A stretch of 64,000 bases of DNA from Fasciolopsis buskii (lineage: Eukaryota > Platyhelminthes > Trematoda > Plagiorchiida > Fasciolidae), in assembly GCA_008360955.1 (NCBI GenBank), contig LUCM01006152.1, forward strand, positions 75,478 to 139,477, in the 5' to 3' direction. A model generated the notes under the pieces. The model saw only the letters and a program-made list of their open reading frames with translations. It did no database searches and was not told the origin of the DNA. This document shows, in pieces, positions 49,971 to 60,749 of the stretch. Positions within the stretch are counted from its first letter, which is position 1; every line of letters begins with the position of its first letter. Position numbers and translations under genes: made by a program.

Positions 49971-51583
49971 ATCTGACTTTCTATGATTCTATGCCACTCG
50001 AAGTTTCAGGGTGAAGTTTGCCACTCCCCACAGTGTGGAGAGTCTCTTCGCAATATTAATGCGTTACATACGACGTGAAAAAGTTAGCTATCGGGAAGCA
50101 AATATGCAATTACCTGGAAATCGAGAAATTTATCAACCCTTGCGTCTATTTTCCGTGTCGTATCGCGTGAACTAGTGTCCCGGAAAATTCTACCCTTATG
50201 CTGAGCTATTGGCGAAAGGCAAGAAATGACATATGGCTAAGTGCATTTTTTATAACAAAACTTGGAAATCGACAACCCGCGCAATGCACGGATCCGAAGA
50301 GCGTCATTTTTATCACATGTCCGATTGAAAATCTTATGCAATCGCTTCGATATACCTTTCTCAAAATACTTCCAGCACAAGTAAAACTGGACGCAAAGAG
50401 TTAAATTCTGATAAAACAATCAACCATGAAAGATAGCTTTCAGTACGACATTAGGTAAGGAAAATGTAACATGTCATGAGGGCAGAGGGAGCGATAAAAA
50501 TGATACAGTTATTCATAAGAAAAATTACAATAGAATAAGACCATTAGGGTAAATTGTACAGTGGGGGCAAATTAGCGTACGTCAGGGAATCGTCGCTGAA
50601 TGTTTGCTGTGAGAAAGAGATAGAAACGAGAAACAACTTCGATCAATAAGAAATAAAATGGGCGAGAACGTATGGTTACGTTTTATTATTAACAGGTGAT
50701 CAACACTAAACAATCAGGCACGAAAGGTCTGTTCCATTGCATATGATTTCCATGAGGGTCGTTATTACCTGGGCATTGATAAACCTTAGCACTGGGCTGA
50801 TTGATTCCCTCATCTTGTAAGAGGAAAGCCCACAGTAGATATGACAATTCAAAAATTCCCTATGGGATTATAGGCATGTCGATAACTGGTCAACAAAGAT
50901 CAAGCGAATCAGGTGTAGCTTTCCGAAGTGCGGAAGTGCGAATCCAACTAGCGCAGATCACTTGGGGTGTAATGACCTACAGGAATTGCCGTTTATACTG
51001 CACTCATGTCGAAGGCATGTGTTACAATAATTTGGGTTGTAAAAGATGAGTACCAAACAGGAATTTCGATGGTTTGCAACATCATGTCACATCTGGTAAT
51101 GCTACAGCACTCAATTTTAACAACATTCGTCATTAAGAGCCAATGTCCTGAAGGGAAGCAGGGGTTATAAAAGAATAGACGTGTGATACGGATTCCTTCT
51201 TCACCATACAGTTTTTCATCACTTTGGAATGGTTCCAAAGCTATTTAGAACTGTGATAGGACTGGTTTGCTGTGGTCTCGTTCACACAGATCTTAAGTAG
51301 GATCTATCTTACACGATCTTTGTACGTACGTACCACAAAGTGAATTGGCTGTCTGTGCATTACCTTACAATATATGAGTAGACAAACGCGTGTCCCATTA
51401 GAGAATGAGAGACATGCTTGGTCCGACACCGAATATTATTGGCGTAATCCCGAAAAAATGTGGGAAATGGTGTGGTATGCCAGGTTATGGTAAAATGGAA
51501 TTTCGAAAAAAAAACCCACGCCACAACTAAAGACAACCGTCGAGAAACTCAGCACACACCACATTGAATTAACGGTAGAGTAA
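49971..51583. other. No gene recognised; may hold the 3' end of TAF9
   Basis: If TAF9 exon 3 is spliced and not terminated at 51584, a further minus-strand exon should lie here or further left. The minus frame 50993-51238 is open but shows nothing typical of TAF9. No polyadenylation site was identified. Confidence 0.4.
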
Positions 51584-51844
51584 CTACTCACTGGACGATG
51601 TGACTGAACTGAGGGGTACGGTCCTAAGACCGCTTGTTGTCTCAAGAGCTGGAAGTTGCGCCATACTTTGTACAGACTGAATCCGAATCATGGAGGGCCC
51701 TATACCAGGCGGTGCGATGACCCGGACAGTGGATGAGTTTATTGGATTCGCATGCCCAGTTGCAGTAAGTCGTAGTACACTTTGCGTCCCCGAAGTGGGA
51801 GTGGACAAGTGAAGAGAAGTAGCTCCTTCCACTGAAGTAGGAAC
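51584..51844 (-). CDS. TAF9: TAF9, exon 3 (Ser/Thr-rich C-terminal region)
   Basis: The minus-strand acceptor AACTTTCTACAG/GTTCCT opens a phase-0 exon. This is the phase left by the exon 2 donor, so the frame continues without a stop. It codes for about 86 residues rich in Ser, Thr, Pro, Val and Gln (for example STVRVIAPPGIGPSM). That suits the poorly conserved, low-complexity C-terminal half of TAF9 that follows the conserved PNY segment. The frame reaches TAG at 51584-51586. The last codons overlap a strong donor (GTGAGT, 51586-51591), so the exon may instead end at 51592 and splice to an unseen exon. With the stop, TAF9 would be 227 residues, close to the size of animal orthologues. The join to exon 2 is inferred from phase, spacing and composition. 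Confidence 0.65.
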   Translation of the reverse strand, partial: VPTSVEGATSLHLSTPTSGTQSVLRLTATGHANPINSSTVRVIAPPGIGPSMIRIQSVQSMAQLPALETTSGLRTVPLSSVTSSSE

Positions 51845-52614
51845 CTGTAGAAAGTTTTTGCATTAGAGAACCACAGGACATAAAGGCCAATTACATAAGA
51901 AACCAGCAGCAGCAGTGGTCACTACATACAAAAGGTTGAAAATGACATCAAAAAACTGCAAAATATTATCAACTGAAAAGCACAGAATAAGGTAGATTAA
52001 CAGCAACAAGGCCATGTTTTTGAGCGGAAAATAAATAATTCTGGTGATACTTGTACCGCGTCGAAACAAAACGATTACACACAAACCAGTTAACTGTCAT
52101 TAACAAGTCTCGTCAAACATCGGCCTTAAAATGAGTTGCCTCGATTTTCGACTAACCATTACTTGTTAACACTGCCTAACAAGAGCAAGAACAGACCGAT
52201 GCAGTCGGACGAAAATACTGGTCGCAAAAAAGTGCACTGTCTACGATGCCTGCTGAAATGACAGAAACAGACCTGATTTGAGTAAGACTTTTGCAGAAAG
52301 CTGGTAGCTAGTTATGATAGCTGAGCCCCTTGGGTAGTGTATAAAACGATGATAAGTCGAGCTTGTACAGCTGTTTGCCTCAGGACATTAGTTTAGATTA
52401 CTTAAAGGTGAGTGAAAGATATGAGAAGACAAAACTACGTCGGATTAGCGGAAGGTAGAGCAGAATACGCAGCTCCGTTTCGGATGGCTAGTCGCGATCA
52501 TCAGACTAATAGCCGGTCGCTTTATGCGCCAAGCAGATGAGAGTAGTATACGGGGACTGACAGACAGACGGAGATGACTGCTCCAGTTTTGTACGACATT
52601 CTCGAAGTAGGGGT

Positions 52615-52790
52615 GGGGTGAGAAAAACACCTCAAAGCCGATATCCCCCCACTTGCACGGGAAGGGGAATAGATAACCAGAGCCCAGAAACCGTATAAAG
52701 TCTCCCTAGGCTAGGTATGGTAATGAATGAACTGGGATCTGGAATCCTAATCCGACCATTTTGGGTGAGGGATGCTTAATCGATTTGATC
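52615..52790 (-). mobile_element. tRNA-derived SINE, family C, in TAF9 intron
   Basis: On the minus strand it has GGTCGGATTAGGATTCCAG in the B-box position. A tail follows, including GGGGGGATATCGGCTTTGAG at its far end. It shares the tail with 61225-61460 (CGATGTCGGTTTTGAGGC). The promoter boxes are degraded. Confidence 0.6.
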
Positions 52791-52972
52791 AACACTGATA
52801 AAGAATGGAGTGCCCGGGTCATACAAATAGACTGAAATCTTGTGCCGCTTTGTAGTGTATATCAGCACCCCTGAGAACTGAATGATGCAGTGAAACTACA
52901 TAGGTCACAGGCAGAAAAGATTTTTCTCTTATTCTCTAAATGTATATTGTTTCTTGCGTAAACAATACAATC

Positions 52973-52990
52973 ATATATATATATATATCC
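52973..52990. repeat. (TA)n microsatellite
   Basis: About nine AT dinucleotides inside TAF9 intron 2. Confidence 0.8.
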
Positions 52991-53574
52991 GTTACTACAT
53001 GGAAGTGATGAGTACCGAAATTATGAGAACGCGGTTATCAGGGCTGACGGCCTTTCGTCATCTCCTACGGCTTATGATGTCTAGTAACATCAGATTCTGC
53101 AAACAGAATATAAATGTCAAAAGCCATTCCCGGACCTTTCGGGCATCGTTTGAGTCATTTTCAAGTTACTCGAGGAACTTCGTGCTACGCACCCTAAAAT
53201 GTGGACAGAAAAGGATTAATAGGACTGTCTGTGATCTGCAATATAGCGAGCCGCCATATGATGTTCGATTAAATGTTTGGGGAATCAGGAAAACACCACG
53301 GAGGGTTAACTGTTGTGATCAAATAACACCCATTCCCGCGATTTGGGAACGCCCTCAATGTGAACATATTAGAACTAATTAGCATTTGATTGATACCAAA
53401 CTCAGACACGTCAGTGTGTTCTACGTAAGCGGTTATTACTTGCCACTTAACTCGAGTAACATATTTGGAATGTTAAAGAACGGAGTCGATGTAACAAAAG
53501 CAAATCAGGTCAAGCTGCAGTTAGTGTTCAATCCATAGCTATAAGCAGATGACTTCGGGAAAACTCGGACTCAC

Positions 53575-53855
53575 TTGAGAGTCTGTATCTGCTCCTGATG
53601 GTGTAAGTATATAATTGGGAGCAGTAAGATTATGTCTATCCGTGGGAAGACGCAACCCATGATGAGCACGTATGGCCGGTAGAGGTTGTGAATTCTTCTC
53701 GGCATACACCAATAGTTGATCCCTATGAGGAGGGGCGAACATGAGACCTTCGCTAGTTAATTCAATAGCAAGTTTCACATCCGCCTCTTCAATAGTCGAG
53801 TGACCAGCATGATTAGAGATCGCTTTAGCCTCCTCGACAATATCACAGGTATGTC
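53575..53855 (-). CDS. TAF9: TAF9, exon 2 (end of histone fold and conserved PPxRD...PNY region)
   Basis: It follows the 36-nt intron and codes for residues 48-141. The segment holds the second half of the histone fold (CDIVEEAKAISNHAG, then EADVKLAIEL). It then carries the TAF9-specific region: APPHRDQLLVYAEKNSQPLP at about 88-107 and GLRLPTDRHNLTAPNYIL at about 114-131. Human TAF9 has the same order (PPPRDFLL, QTPLPLI, RLPPDRYCLTAPNY). This region is what separates TAF9 from other histone-fold proteins. The donor is CTCTCAA/GTGAGT in phase 0. Without splicing, the frame would run eleven more codons to a TAG at 53539, which would give a 152-residue protein; the strong donor and the in-phase exon 3 argue against that. 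Confidence 0.9.
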
Positions 53856-53891
53856 CTAAAAAAGATACCGAGTACAAAAAACGGCACTTAC
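53856..53891 (-). other. 36-nt micro-intron in TAF9
   Basis: On the minus strand the sequence is GTAAGTGCCG...CTTTTTTAG, exactly 36 bases, with a consensus donor and a pyrimidine-rich acceptor. It is a multiple of three with no stop, so an unspliced reading stays open and inserts twelve residues (starting KCRFLYSV) in the middle of the histone-fold long helix. Removing it restores YRHTCDIVEEAK, which aligns with YRYVTDILDDAK-type sequences of other animals without a gap. Very short introns are known from trematode and schistosome genes. Confidence 0.88.
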
Positions 53892-54033
53892 GATAAAGTA
53901 CATCTAGAACGCGGGTACATATTTCATCTGATACGTCCGGAATTCCAAATTCTTCAAATACGTCACGGACAACATTCAAGGATGGCGGAGCTAGCTCTTT
54001 CTCCTCGTTTTGATTGGCTTTTGTTTCTGTCAT
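53892..54033 (-). CDS. TAF9: TAF9, TFIID subunit 9, exon 1 (start codon and first half of histone fold)
   Basis: TAF9 is a histone-fold subunit of TFIID, and in many animals also of SAGA-type complexes. It pairs with TAF6 in an H3-H4-like dimer and acts in the nucleus at RNA polymerase II promoters. This exon starts at ATG 54033 and codes for residues 1-47 plus one base of codon 48. It has an acidic and polar N-terminus, then PPSLNVVRDVFEEFGI and DEICTRVLDVLYR, the first helices of the fold. The start is chosen because upstream sequence has no in-frame extension of the family and the length before the fold suits TAF9. The donor is CTTTATC/GTAAGT. The helicase gene ends 1.06 kb upstream on the same strand. 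No TATA box was identified; a 5' untranslated exon further upstream is possible. Confidence 0.9.
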
Positions 54034-55090
54034 GTGAATGTGTTCCGAGAGGTTCAGTGAACGACCATTTGGTGCTCAATACAATAATAATTAATTACTC
54101 TAATCTGAAAAATAAAACCTCTAATATCAGGCGAGAAATCAACAACAAAGGAATAACAGACAAAAGCGGTTGATTCTACACGAGTTATTGGATTAAAGAA
54201 AACAAATTAGGAATCACAAATTGGTGAGAAAAGGTAAAGATAGCAAGAAATTCCAATTTAGTAGATACCTAGTGCGTCTGGTGACAACGTTAGTTGCATT
54301 CTCATTCAGACAAGAGGTTACTGATCGGACATGAACAATATGGCGCGACCAGTAAGTACCAAGGTTTATCCGAATCATTAACCCACCAACTGTTAACGGG
54401 AATATTGTCGAACAGATTTAATCATTAGTGGATTATAAACACAGACCAGTGATGCCTAGCCCAACAACCTAATGGGCAGCAAGCAACAGTGAACTGGTGA
54501 AACTTATGCCAAACCGCGCAGTACAGTAACATCTATCAATGTTGAGTAGCCCATGTTCCTATTCGCGCATGGATAAGTAGCTCTCTATAGTGAAGTTATC
54601 TATTGAGTCGTTGCCATAAAGCAGCAGTTCACAGCTAACAGACCGAGAGCCACGATTCAGGAAAGTATTGACCAGCCGGAATCAGTGATCAAAAGTTGGA
54701 GATAGCGAAATCTGCGGGCATATTGTTAGCCAATCAGACGTTTGGCAGTGGTTTAAGTTGAACCGCATGAATATAGTCAACCGGAACTTATTAGAAAACA
54801 AATGCAAGCAGCCTGCTACAACAGACGGCCAGACAAATGATCTCAGTGCTGAATTGCTTGGATTAATCAGAAAACGTATGAAAACTCTATTTTGCGCCGA
54901 TTAGCCCAGATGTTTGGAAAGTACAGGAGGGGAGACTGATGAAACAACTAAAGCCTCTTAATCTGATGAACTTCTCATTTCTTCTAAACACTATAGAATA
55001 GGGTCCACGATCTTGAGTCACATAAAAGAAACTCGGATAAAAATTACTGTATTTAGGGTAATTTATGTACATAAAATCACGTTAGTATTT
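54034..55090. other. Interval between helicase 3' end and TAF9 start
   Basis: About 1.06 kb. It should carry the helicase 3' untranslated region and the TAF9 promoter. I found neither a canonical AATAAA for the helicase nor a clear core promoter element for TAF9, and no further coding sequence. Confidence 0.5.
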
Positions 55091-55513
55091 TTATCTGTCC
55101 GGTCTGCCACCATAGGAACGGTTTTTGTAAGGTTCCTGTTTTTTGTTATGACCACCAAATTGAAAGGATTTAGAAAGGTAACCGGGTTTTTTTCTCAGAC
55201 GAGGTTGTGTATCTTCATCAGACGAGTTCTCATTGTCGGCAGTGCTAGAGGGATCCCAACGTGCTAGACGGAGAAGGGAATTGGGTACATTTTCCAGCGT
55301 TCCCAACGAACGCTGAGCCAAACGCAGAATACCATGAGCCACGGAGCGTGATGATCGTTCCAGTAATTGATCACTAATTACAGTAATTGCTTCCCCGGAG
55401 TGTCCCATCCGACCGGTACGACCTATCCGATGAACATAATCGTCTACCTCCACAGGGAGACCGACATTGATAACTGCGCGCACATCGGGTATGTCCAAGC
55501 CACGGGCAGCAAC
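55091..55513 (-). CDS. DEAD-box RNA helicase, terminal exon (motifs V and VI, C-terminus)
   Basis: The acceptor TTTTTTCTTGCAG/GTTGCT opens in phase 0, matching the preceding exon. The exon codes for the last 140 residues. [11 protein letters not shown] (motif V) lies at residues 221-231 of the visible 360, and [12 protein letters not shown] (motif VI, with the arginine finger) at about 246-257. A C-terminal extension follows. It has an acidic patch ([10 protein letters not shown], about 314-323) and a basic, Gly- and Arg-containing tail ([17 protein letters not shown]), a type often found in DDX3, DDX5 and Vasa relatives and thought to bind RNA. The stop TAA is at 55091-55093. The motifs fix the superfamily 2 DEAD-box assignment; the subfamily is not resolved. 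Confidence 0.93.
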   Translation of the reverse strand, partial: VAARGLDIPDVRAVINVGLPVEVDDYVHRIGRTGRMGHSGEAITVISDQLLERSSRSVAHGILRLAQRSLGTLENVPNSLLRLARWDPSSTADNENSSDEDTQPRLRKKPGYLSKSFQFGGHNKKQEPYKNRSYGGRPDR

Positions 55514-57190
55514 CTGCAAGAAAAAACCCACCACTAAGTGTTTATATGTTGGATATAACCAGTTTTGTTGACAGATTTTATCTCTACACTAAAACACGTG
55601 AATTTGGCCTCATCCGTTATTTAACATGAAGTGAGAACAGTGAAACGAATCGCAGTCTTCTCAGTAATTCATGCATTATTATATGACTTTCGAAAACGGT
55701 TTAACAAGCCATTTAGAGCTCGCATCAGATAAGACCAACTTTAATTCTTCAACATCCGGGCGATGAATGTGATGTATCTATTATTTTTCTCACAGAAGCC
55801 TGTGCTTTCAATAATTGTATTTCATTTTTATATACGAATTTACCCCGGAGTCATAACTCTTTGACTGGCTCATTGGCCTACTTTCGCATTAAATTGTACG
55901 ATTAGTGCTCCCGGCATCAAAAACACGAAACAACAGTTCTCAAACCATAAATTTCTTTTGATCTGCATTTGTTTACTGTCACAGTGCGCCAATACACTTT
56001 CAAATGGCCTGCCTCTGCGTTCTTTACTAGACTTGTGAGAGGATTTGTGATGATTTACCGTTCAACCGTTATGAGAGTACTATTCGTGGATTCACTTCTT
56101 TTGTCCAATTTATGCTGTAAGCTAGTATGCTAATGTTGCCGCCTTTGGTTATAAATAACGCAGAGCCTCAAACAACCTGAGATACCATATGTTAAGTGAA
56201 TTCCAGTGCTAGAAAATTGTGCTTCTATTTTTTCCAGAAATCTCAAGTGGAAGACACAACAAAACAAAAAGGTAGAGATCAAATCTGGCCAAGTTATTCA
56301 TTGTTTCAAATCGCCAGTGCCGCTCAATTTGTTCAGGAATTTTATTTCTGACTACTTTGTTCTACGATCTGATGAGGTCAAGAATGAACAGACGGCGGAA
56401 AAACGAATGTTTTAGCAAAAGGTAGGAGATGAAATACGGCGAAAGCGATCAAAGTGACCTCAAATAACTATCTTATTGCCCAAGTCATGTGCCATCGGGA
56501 TAACAGCGAAGGACGGAAACAAATAGGGAGAAAGATAAAGGAAAGGAGGAACAATGTAGAACACGCCTGTTAGTTCCTCTACGCTCCTTCTCCACAACAC
56601 CGGTTATCCATCCGAATCCATGATTCTTCCGCTCGGTTGCCCAAATCGGAGTAATGGTTGTGGTTTCACTATCGCATGTGGACAGAAATTACCTTTACAC
56701 GATGAAAGTGTTGAGGAAAGCAAAAATCATGCCATAAACGCTTCATGTGTTTCAGATCAGAACGTCTCGGAGACTTATCTGCCAACAATTTTGTGACCCA
56801 TGCATGTGTCACGCTTGATTGAGGATACTGCATTTGTGGAATGATTCACTTACTCTAATGAGGTCTAATGAAACCGTGTTATTTTTGGTTGCCCCAAACC
56901 TGTGTCGCGTGAGTGTGAATCAATTCAAAACATTGGGTAAGTTGCTGTCATATTTTTATATCTGACTTCGGAGGTAAAGATAAGAAACATAAAAAGAGGA
57001 ATCGCAGTAGTTCATGACCTCGTATTCGTCCTAGAGAGAAGAAAGGGGGCGCAGAATGTATCCATACTTAACATTCACAAGACGTCGTGAAAAACCTGAA
57101 AAGTGGGTGATCGATTTCTGCAAGATACGAAATTTAACGGCATTTTAAAATTACCCTATAATTATCAATCTTCCAGAGAAAGGCACTTAC
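55514..57190 (-). other. Helicase intron, 1.68 kb, with repeat D copy
   Basis: Bounded by TCATCG/GTAAGT and TTGCAG/GTT. It holds repeat D (56601-56650) and a 69-codon + frame without a domain. No nested RNA gene was seen. Confidence 0.8.
56601..56650. repeat. Dispersed repeat D, copy 2
   Basis: It matches 35133-35200 in order and on the same strand, without the insert present in that copy. Confidence 0.5.
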
Positions 57191-57426
57191 CGATGAAGCA
57201 ACAAGAATGTTGATCCGACCACGACGAAACCAGTCCAGAACTCTGGTTCGATGGGTCTGAGCTTTATCTCCGTGGATAGCTGCCGAGCGCAGATTTACTC
57301 GACAGAGAGCGTTATTTACTTGGTCAACTTGTCTCTTTGTATTGCAGAACACTAAAATTCGAGGTTCCTCGATGGAGGTTGTCTCTGGTCTGGAGTCGTT
57401 AGTTGTCCCGGTAACCGAAGCAGACT
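57191..57426 (-). CDS. DEAD-box RNA helicase, middle exon (motif IV and RecA-like domain 2)
   Basis: The acceptor CTTTTCACCAG/AGTCTG and donor TCATCG/GTAAGT bound a 236-base exon. Its phases join both neighbours exactly. It codes for residues 142-220 of the visible protein. A Ser/Thr-rich linker comes first (SASVTGTTNDSRPETTS). RILVFCNTKRQVDQVNNAL (motif IV) and AAIHGDKAQTHRTRVLDWF (motif IVa, with HGD) follow, ending NILVASS just before motif V. The linker is part of an insertion of about 45-50 residues, relative to DDX3 or DDX5, between motifs III and IV. The second RecA-like domain otherwise looks complete. Confidence 0.93.
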
Positions 57427-57429
57427 CTG

Positions 57430-58565
57430 GTGAAAAGCGCATTTCAAAAAATCAAAAGGACGCTTCACAAATACTGCTCAAATATTTTGTGGCTTGACAA
57501 CAACATCCAACTAGGTATAGACAGCGAAAAACTAGCGTCATATGCAACCATCCGATACATTCTATCTGAGATGGAGGGTGATGCACCAGAATCATCCAAG
57601 ATGGACAACGATATCATCATCATCTAGATGGCCGATAAAAGAAGAATGGCAAGTGTCATGAACAAAGCTGCTAATACTCAAAAGGTGAAGAAATTGATAA
57701 ACGGTATTATCACGTATCACTCACCGGATACGGATCGATTTGCGAAACAATAATTATAAAAACTGCCTTGACAAATGTTATCCCATCGATGCGATCGGAA
57801 CTCACTTCGGTTTGACCACAGATAAGGATCAAAAAAGTATTTAACAAGGCACTTGATATGTAAAACAAACAAAGACAACCGAAAATTGAAGTCATTTATA
57901 CTGATGACATCTTTGGCATTATCAAACGCATTGATAGCGAAAATGGACAACTTGCATTGGAACATTTCACCGGAGCAAAGACACGTTGTAGCGTAATGGA
58001 GCTGAGAAAAATAAAAACTACCTCCACAAGAAGTTCCAACTAAAATAATACTTAAAAACAAGTCCCACAAAGGCTCGAAAATGTTTAAAAGACCACAGTC
58101 TAACAGAATGATGTTCCCATACAACAAAACTACTCAAATGACTACAAGGCTGTCCGAACTAAAGAGAATCCATAAAGAGATCAAAGGTAAAGCCCGCAAC
58201 GAATAAAGGAAAAAAAATCATGCACAAGGTAAAATGTACAGGCTAGAACAAATGACATATCAGTCAAACTGGAAGATTACCACATAATGCACAGGCACAA
58301 AATTGGCACAAGGTATGCTCCTTCTTTTAATTTGTATCCCTCCACGAGGGCCACGAAGGACAAATTTGGAATATTGAGCCAGGCCCACACAAGACACTAG
58401 AGTTTCTGCAAACCCAGCACTGGTTAACAAACTCAATCAACTTGTACACTGAACTGGACCAATTATACAATACAATAACTTTGGAGAGGGAACAAAGCCT
58501 CCGTGGCTTCGATCCATACTGGCACATTCCCGGGACTTCTCGATTCTTATGGCAAAAGCTTTTTA
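57430..58565 (+). pseudogene. Penelope-like retroelement remnant (RT fragments and GIY-YIG endonuclease)
   Basis: Several Penelope-specific blocks appear in the right order on the + strand with frame changes. The pre-RT block MDNDIIII, then MADKRRMASVMNKA and KLINGIITYHSPDTD, lies at about 57595-57725 (family form IIITxADKGxxVVVMNKADY). FNKALD is at about 57835. VIYTDDIFGIIKR (the catalytic YxDD box) covers 57891-57929. RMMFPYNKTTQMTTRLSELK (the RT-to-endonuclease linker, family form PYVKGxSExxxRLL) is at 58105-58164. HKVKCTG, then HISQTGRL (GIY-YIG core, family form YIGQTGR) lies at about 58222-58275. SINLYTELDQLY (family form SINRHxELxxLY) is at about 58433-58468. The RT palm before YxDD is deleted: FNKALD runs almost directly into the YTDD block. 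Stops in the endonuclease confirm it is dead. Confidence 0.72.
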
Positions 58566-59144
58566 GACCAGAAGTTATGAGGATATACTCCTGAGGAAAA
58601 CCGCAATGATAGGAAGTTTACGGGTGGCTTCCAAAGTTAGAAGTGGATCGAACGACTTGCAGTCGGATTTAAAAATTTAAAAAAACTAGCAGAAAATTTA
58701 AAGACAAATTAGCCCCAGGAGGTCATAGTCAGATCAGTTTTTAAAAAAACAGATGAACATCAGTATTATTACCTGCGTACTGATGAGATCACCTAACCCC
58801 GTGAGGAAATCTCAGCGATCAAAAAGTCAGGCTCAGCGATAACAAACCTTAGAAGACATTGACTGTTTTGATGGCACAACATCAACTGAAGCGAAGAGGC
58901 AATGACAATAAAAAACTGAAGATTAGGTCGGGTGACATTGACTGCTATGATCCGAGCACAAACAGCAAGCAAATTCGGCTTATTATATGGCCGACTGCTT
59001 CCAATTAATCACAATTCGGTACTGAGCCGGACTGGGTCGTCAAACCCCTCAGTGAGCAGTGGCTTTACCCAGCAGTGAGCAATGTCATATACATTACTTG
59101 AACTTGTTTGTTTATGCAGTCATGATGCATCTACTTTTTTACGA

Positions 59145-59400
59145 CATGACTGAAGCATGAGTGCACCAGAAGGTGCATACCCCATAGACACTAGAGCCCA
59201 CTGTATAGGTTGGGGCAGCAACCGTGAGTCTGAAACTCGGAGTGACACAGAGCCCACATAAAGCCCCACTATATTAGGGGTGGTAACGACCTCGGTGACA
59301 AAGAGTTACCGTCCGCTATCAAAGAGACCGGTGGATCTGGAATTCTAACCTTTGGTTTGTTGGTGAAAGATGTTTAGTCTGCCTGACCCCCCCCCGGTCA
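59145..59400 (-). mobile_element. tRNA-derived SINE, family C
   Basis: On the minus strand it reads GTTAGAATTCCAGATCCACC, then GGTCTCTTTGATAGCGG, which aligns with CCAGATCCGCTGGTCTCTGG of the copy at 49851. The far end carries GGTGCACTCATGCTTCAGTC, also present at 61225 (CACTCACGCTTCAGTAATG). A run of ten C residues (59388-59397) lies at its tRNA-like end. Confidence 0.65.
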
Positions 59401-60749
59401 ACACTACCCTTCAGCGTTAAACAGCGGGGCAAGCTCCGCTAACCCCTATCTTTCTCCCAGAGTTACATATTGCTATGGAAAGAATGAATATGCAAAGGCG
59501 ATAGGGAGTGGGCTTACAGGAGTGAGAAAAAAGGAATGCCGTATTAGCCAACATACGGAATGCAGCGTAGGTGTAGAGACGCACAATTTCAAGCATTCTG
59601 ATTTGACGGAAAATGACAAGATCTCTGCTGCTTAACGGTTCGCTGCTATATTCTTTAGTGTCTCCAACCAAATAATTGACGGGTCTGCTACACCCCAACC
59701 ACGAAGATGTGAGACACTTTTAACTAAGTTCGCTGTACATTTTCTCGTTCCACGCTATCACGTCATCTGTTTACTCACTCCCATGTGGTTTCTTCCATTC
59801 CGTGGGAGGAAACGGAAGATAGGGCACGGTACGGTAGACGGTCGTTCGGCAGAGGCAACATGTGATCCAACAACTGACGAAGTCTAACAAGCTTTAAATA
59901 CTGTTATAGAATATTCGCCGAATCGGTCCACGACAATATATTCCTGGCCTGCACATTGCTCACGTGGTCACTCCATCCAATTCCAGCGATACAATGGAGA
60001 CATCTAAACGACGAACATCTTCAGGACGCAAACTAGTTCGAAACAGAACTGAGCACATTGCTTTACAATACACACGACTTTTCAGATTCAATGAAATATA
60101 ACTTTTCTTTTCAATCACTTCGTCTTCCCGGGCAACCTGAAGTAGTTGAGGTTTCTTATCTTTTATGGTCAATACAGTTAGCTGGTCCCAGTGAACAACT
60201 AGTCGTGTACAGTCAGAAAAATCCTTTCGACGTGTGCAGTCGCTGTTCCATTAAAGTCAGTCCACCTTTCGTCCCGGCTTGAACACGCAAATGCTGCAAG
60301 TCAGGCATCTGTTCCACTAAATTCAGCGTGGCTTGAAGTTCCGAGAGTCAAAAAATCCCTTTGGCTTTCTCAACGCAGGATATAACGAAGAAATCTTCCA
60401 TCAACAGTACCTTTGACATGCACGGGATGCATACGTTTTTTATTTCGTGCATAATTTCCGCGAACACAGACCTAATGTCCTGATTTGCAATCTCCGAAGC
60501 ACATCAATGACCTTGATGCTTCTGTTTGTCTGACTTACGCAGTGTACCGAATGCACTGAGTTTGAACGTCTGCCGGATAATTGATCCGGTCTCGTTGCTG
60601 GCCCTGTTTATTGTCCATAATTCATGCATGCGTTTTTATTGTCTCATTTTTGTAAACACTAACAGCATTGTAGTTTAATCCAGATTAACCTTGGTTTTTG
60701 AGTGGATCTATTTTGTTTTGCTCATAACTCGACTTGACTCATTACATGA

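Larger units (their letters stand above)
51845..53574 (-). other. TAF9 intron 2 with SINE
   Basis: A 1.73-kb intron bounded by CAA/GTGAGT and CTACAG/GTT. It contains a family C SINE in the sense orientation, a (TA)n tract at about 52973-52990, and a 142-codon + frame (52954-53382) with no domain that I take to be chance. Confidence 0.6.

Noticed and set aside
52954..53382. 142-codon plus-strand open frame inside TAF9 intron 2
   Set aside because: Begins in a (TA)n tract, has no recognisable domain, lies antisense in an intron; treated as chance.
53539..53574. TAF9 ending at the TAG at 53539
   Set aside because: A strong GTGAGT donor precedes it, and exon 3 at 51844 opens in the matching phase with suitable composition.
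57717..58127. 136-codon minus-strand open frame
   Set aside because: It is the antisense of the Penelope-like remnant, which explains the sequence better.
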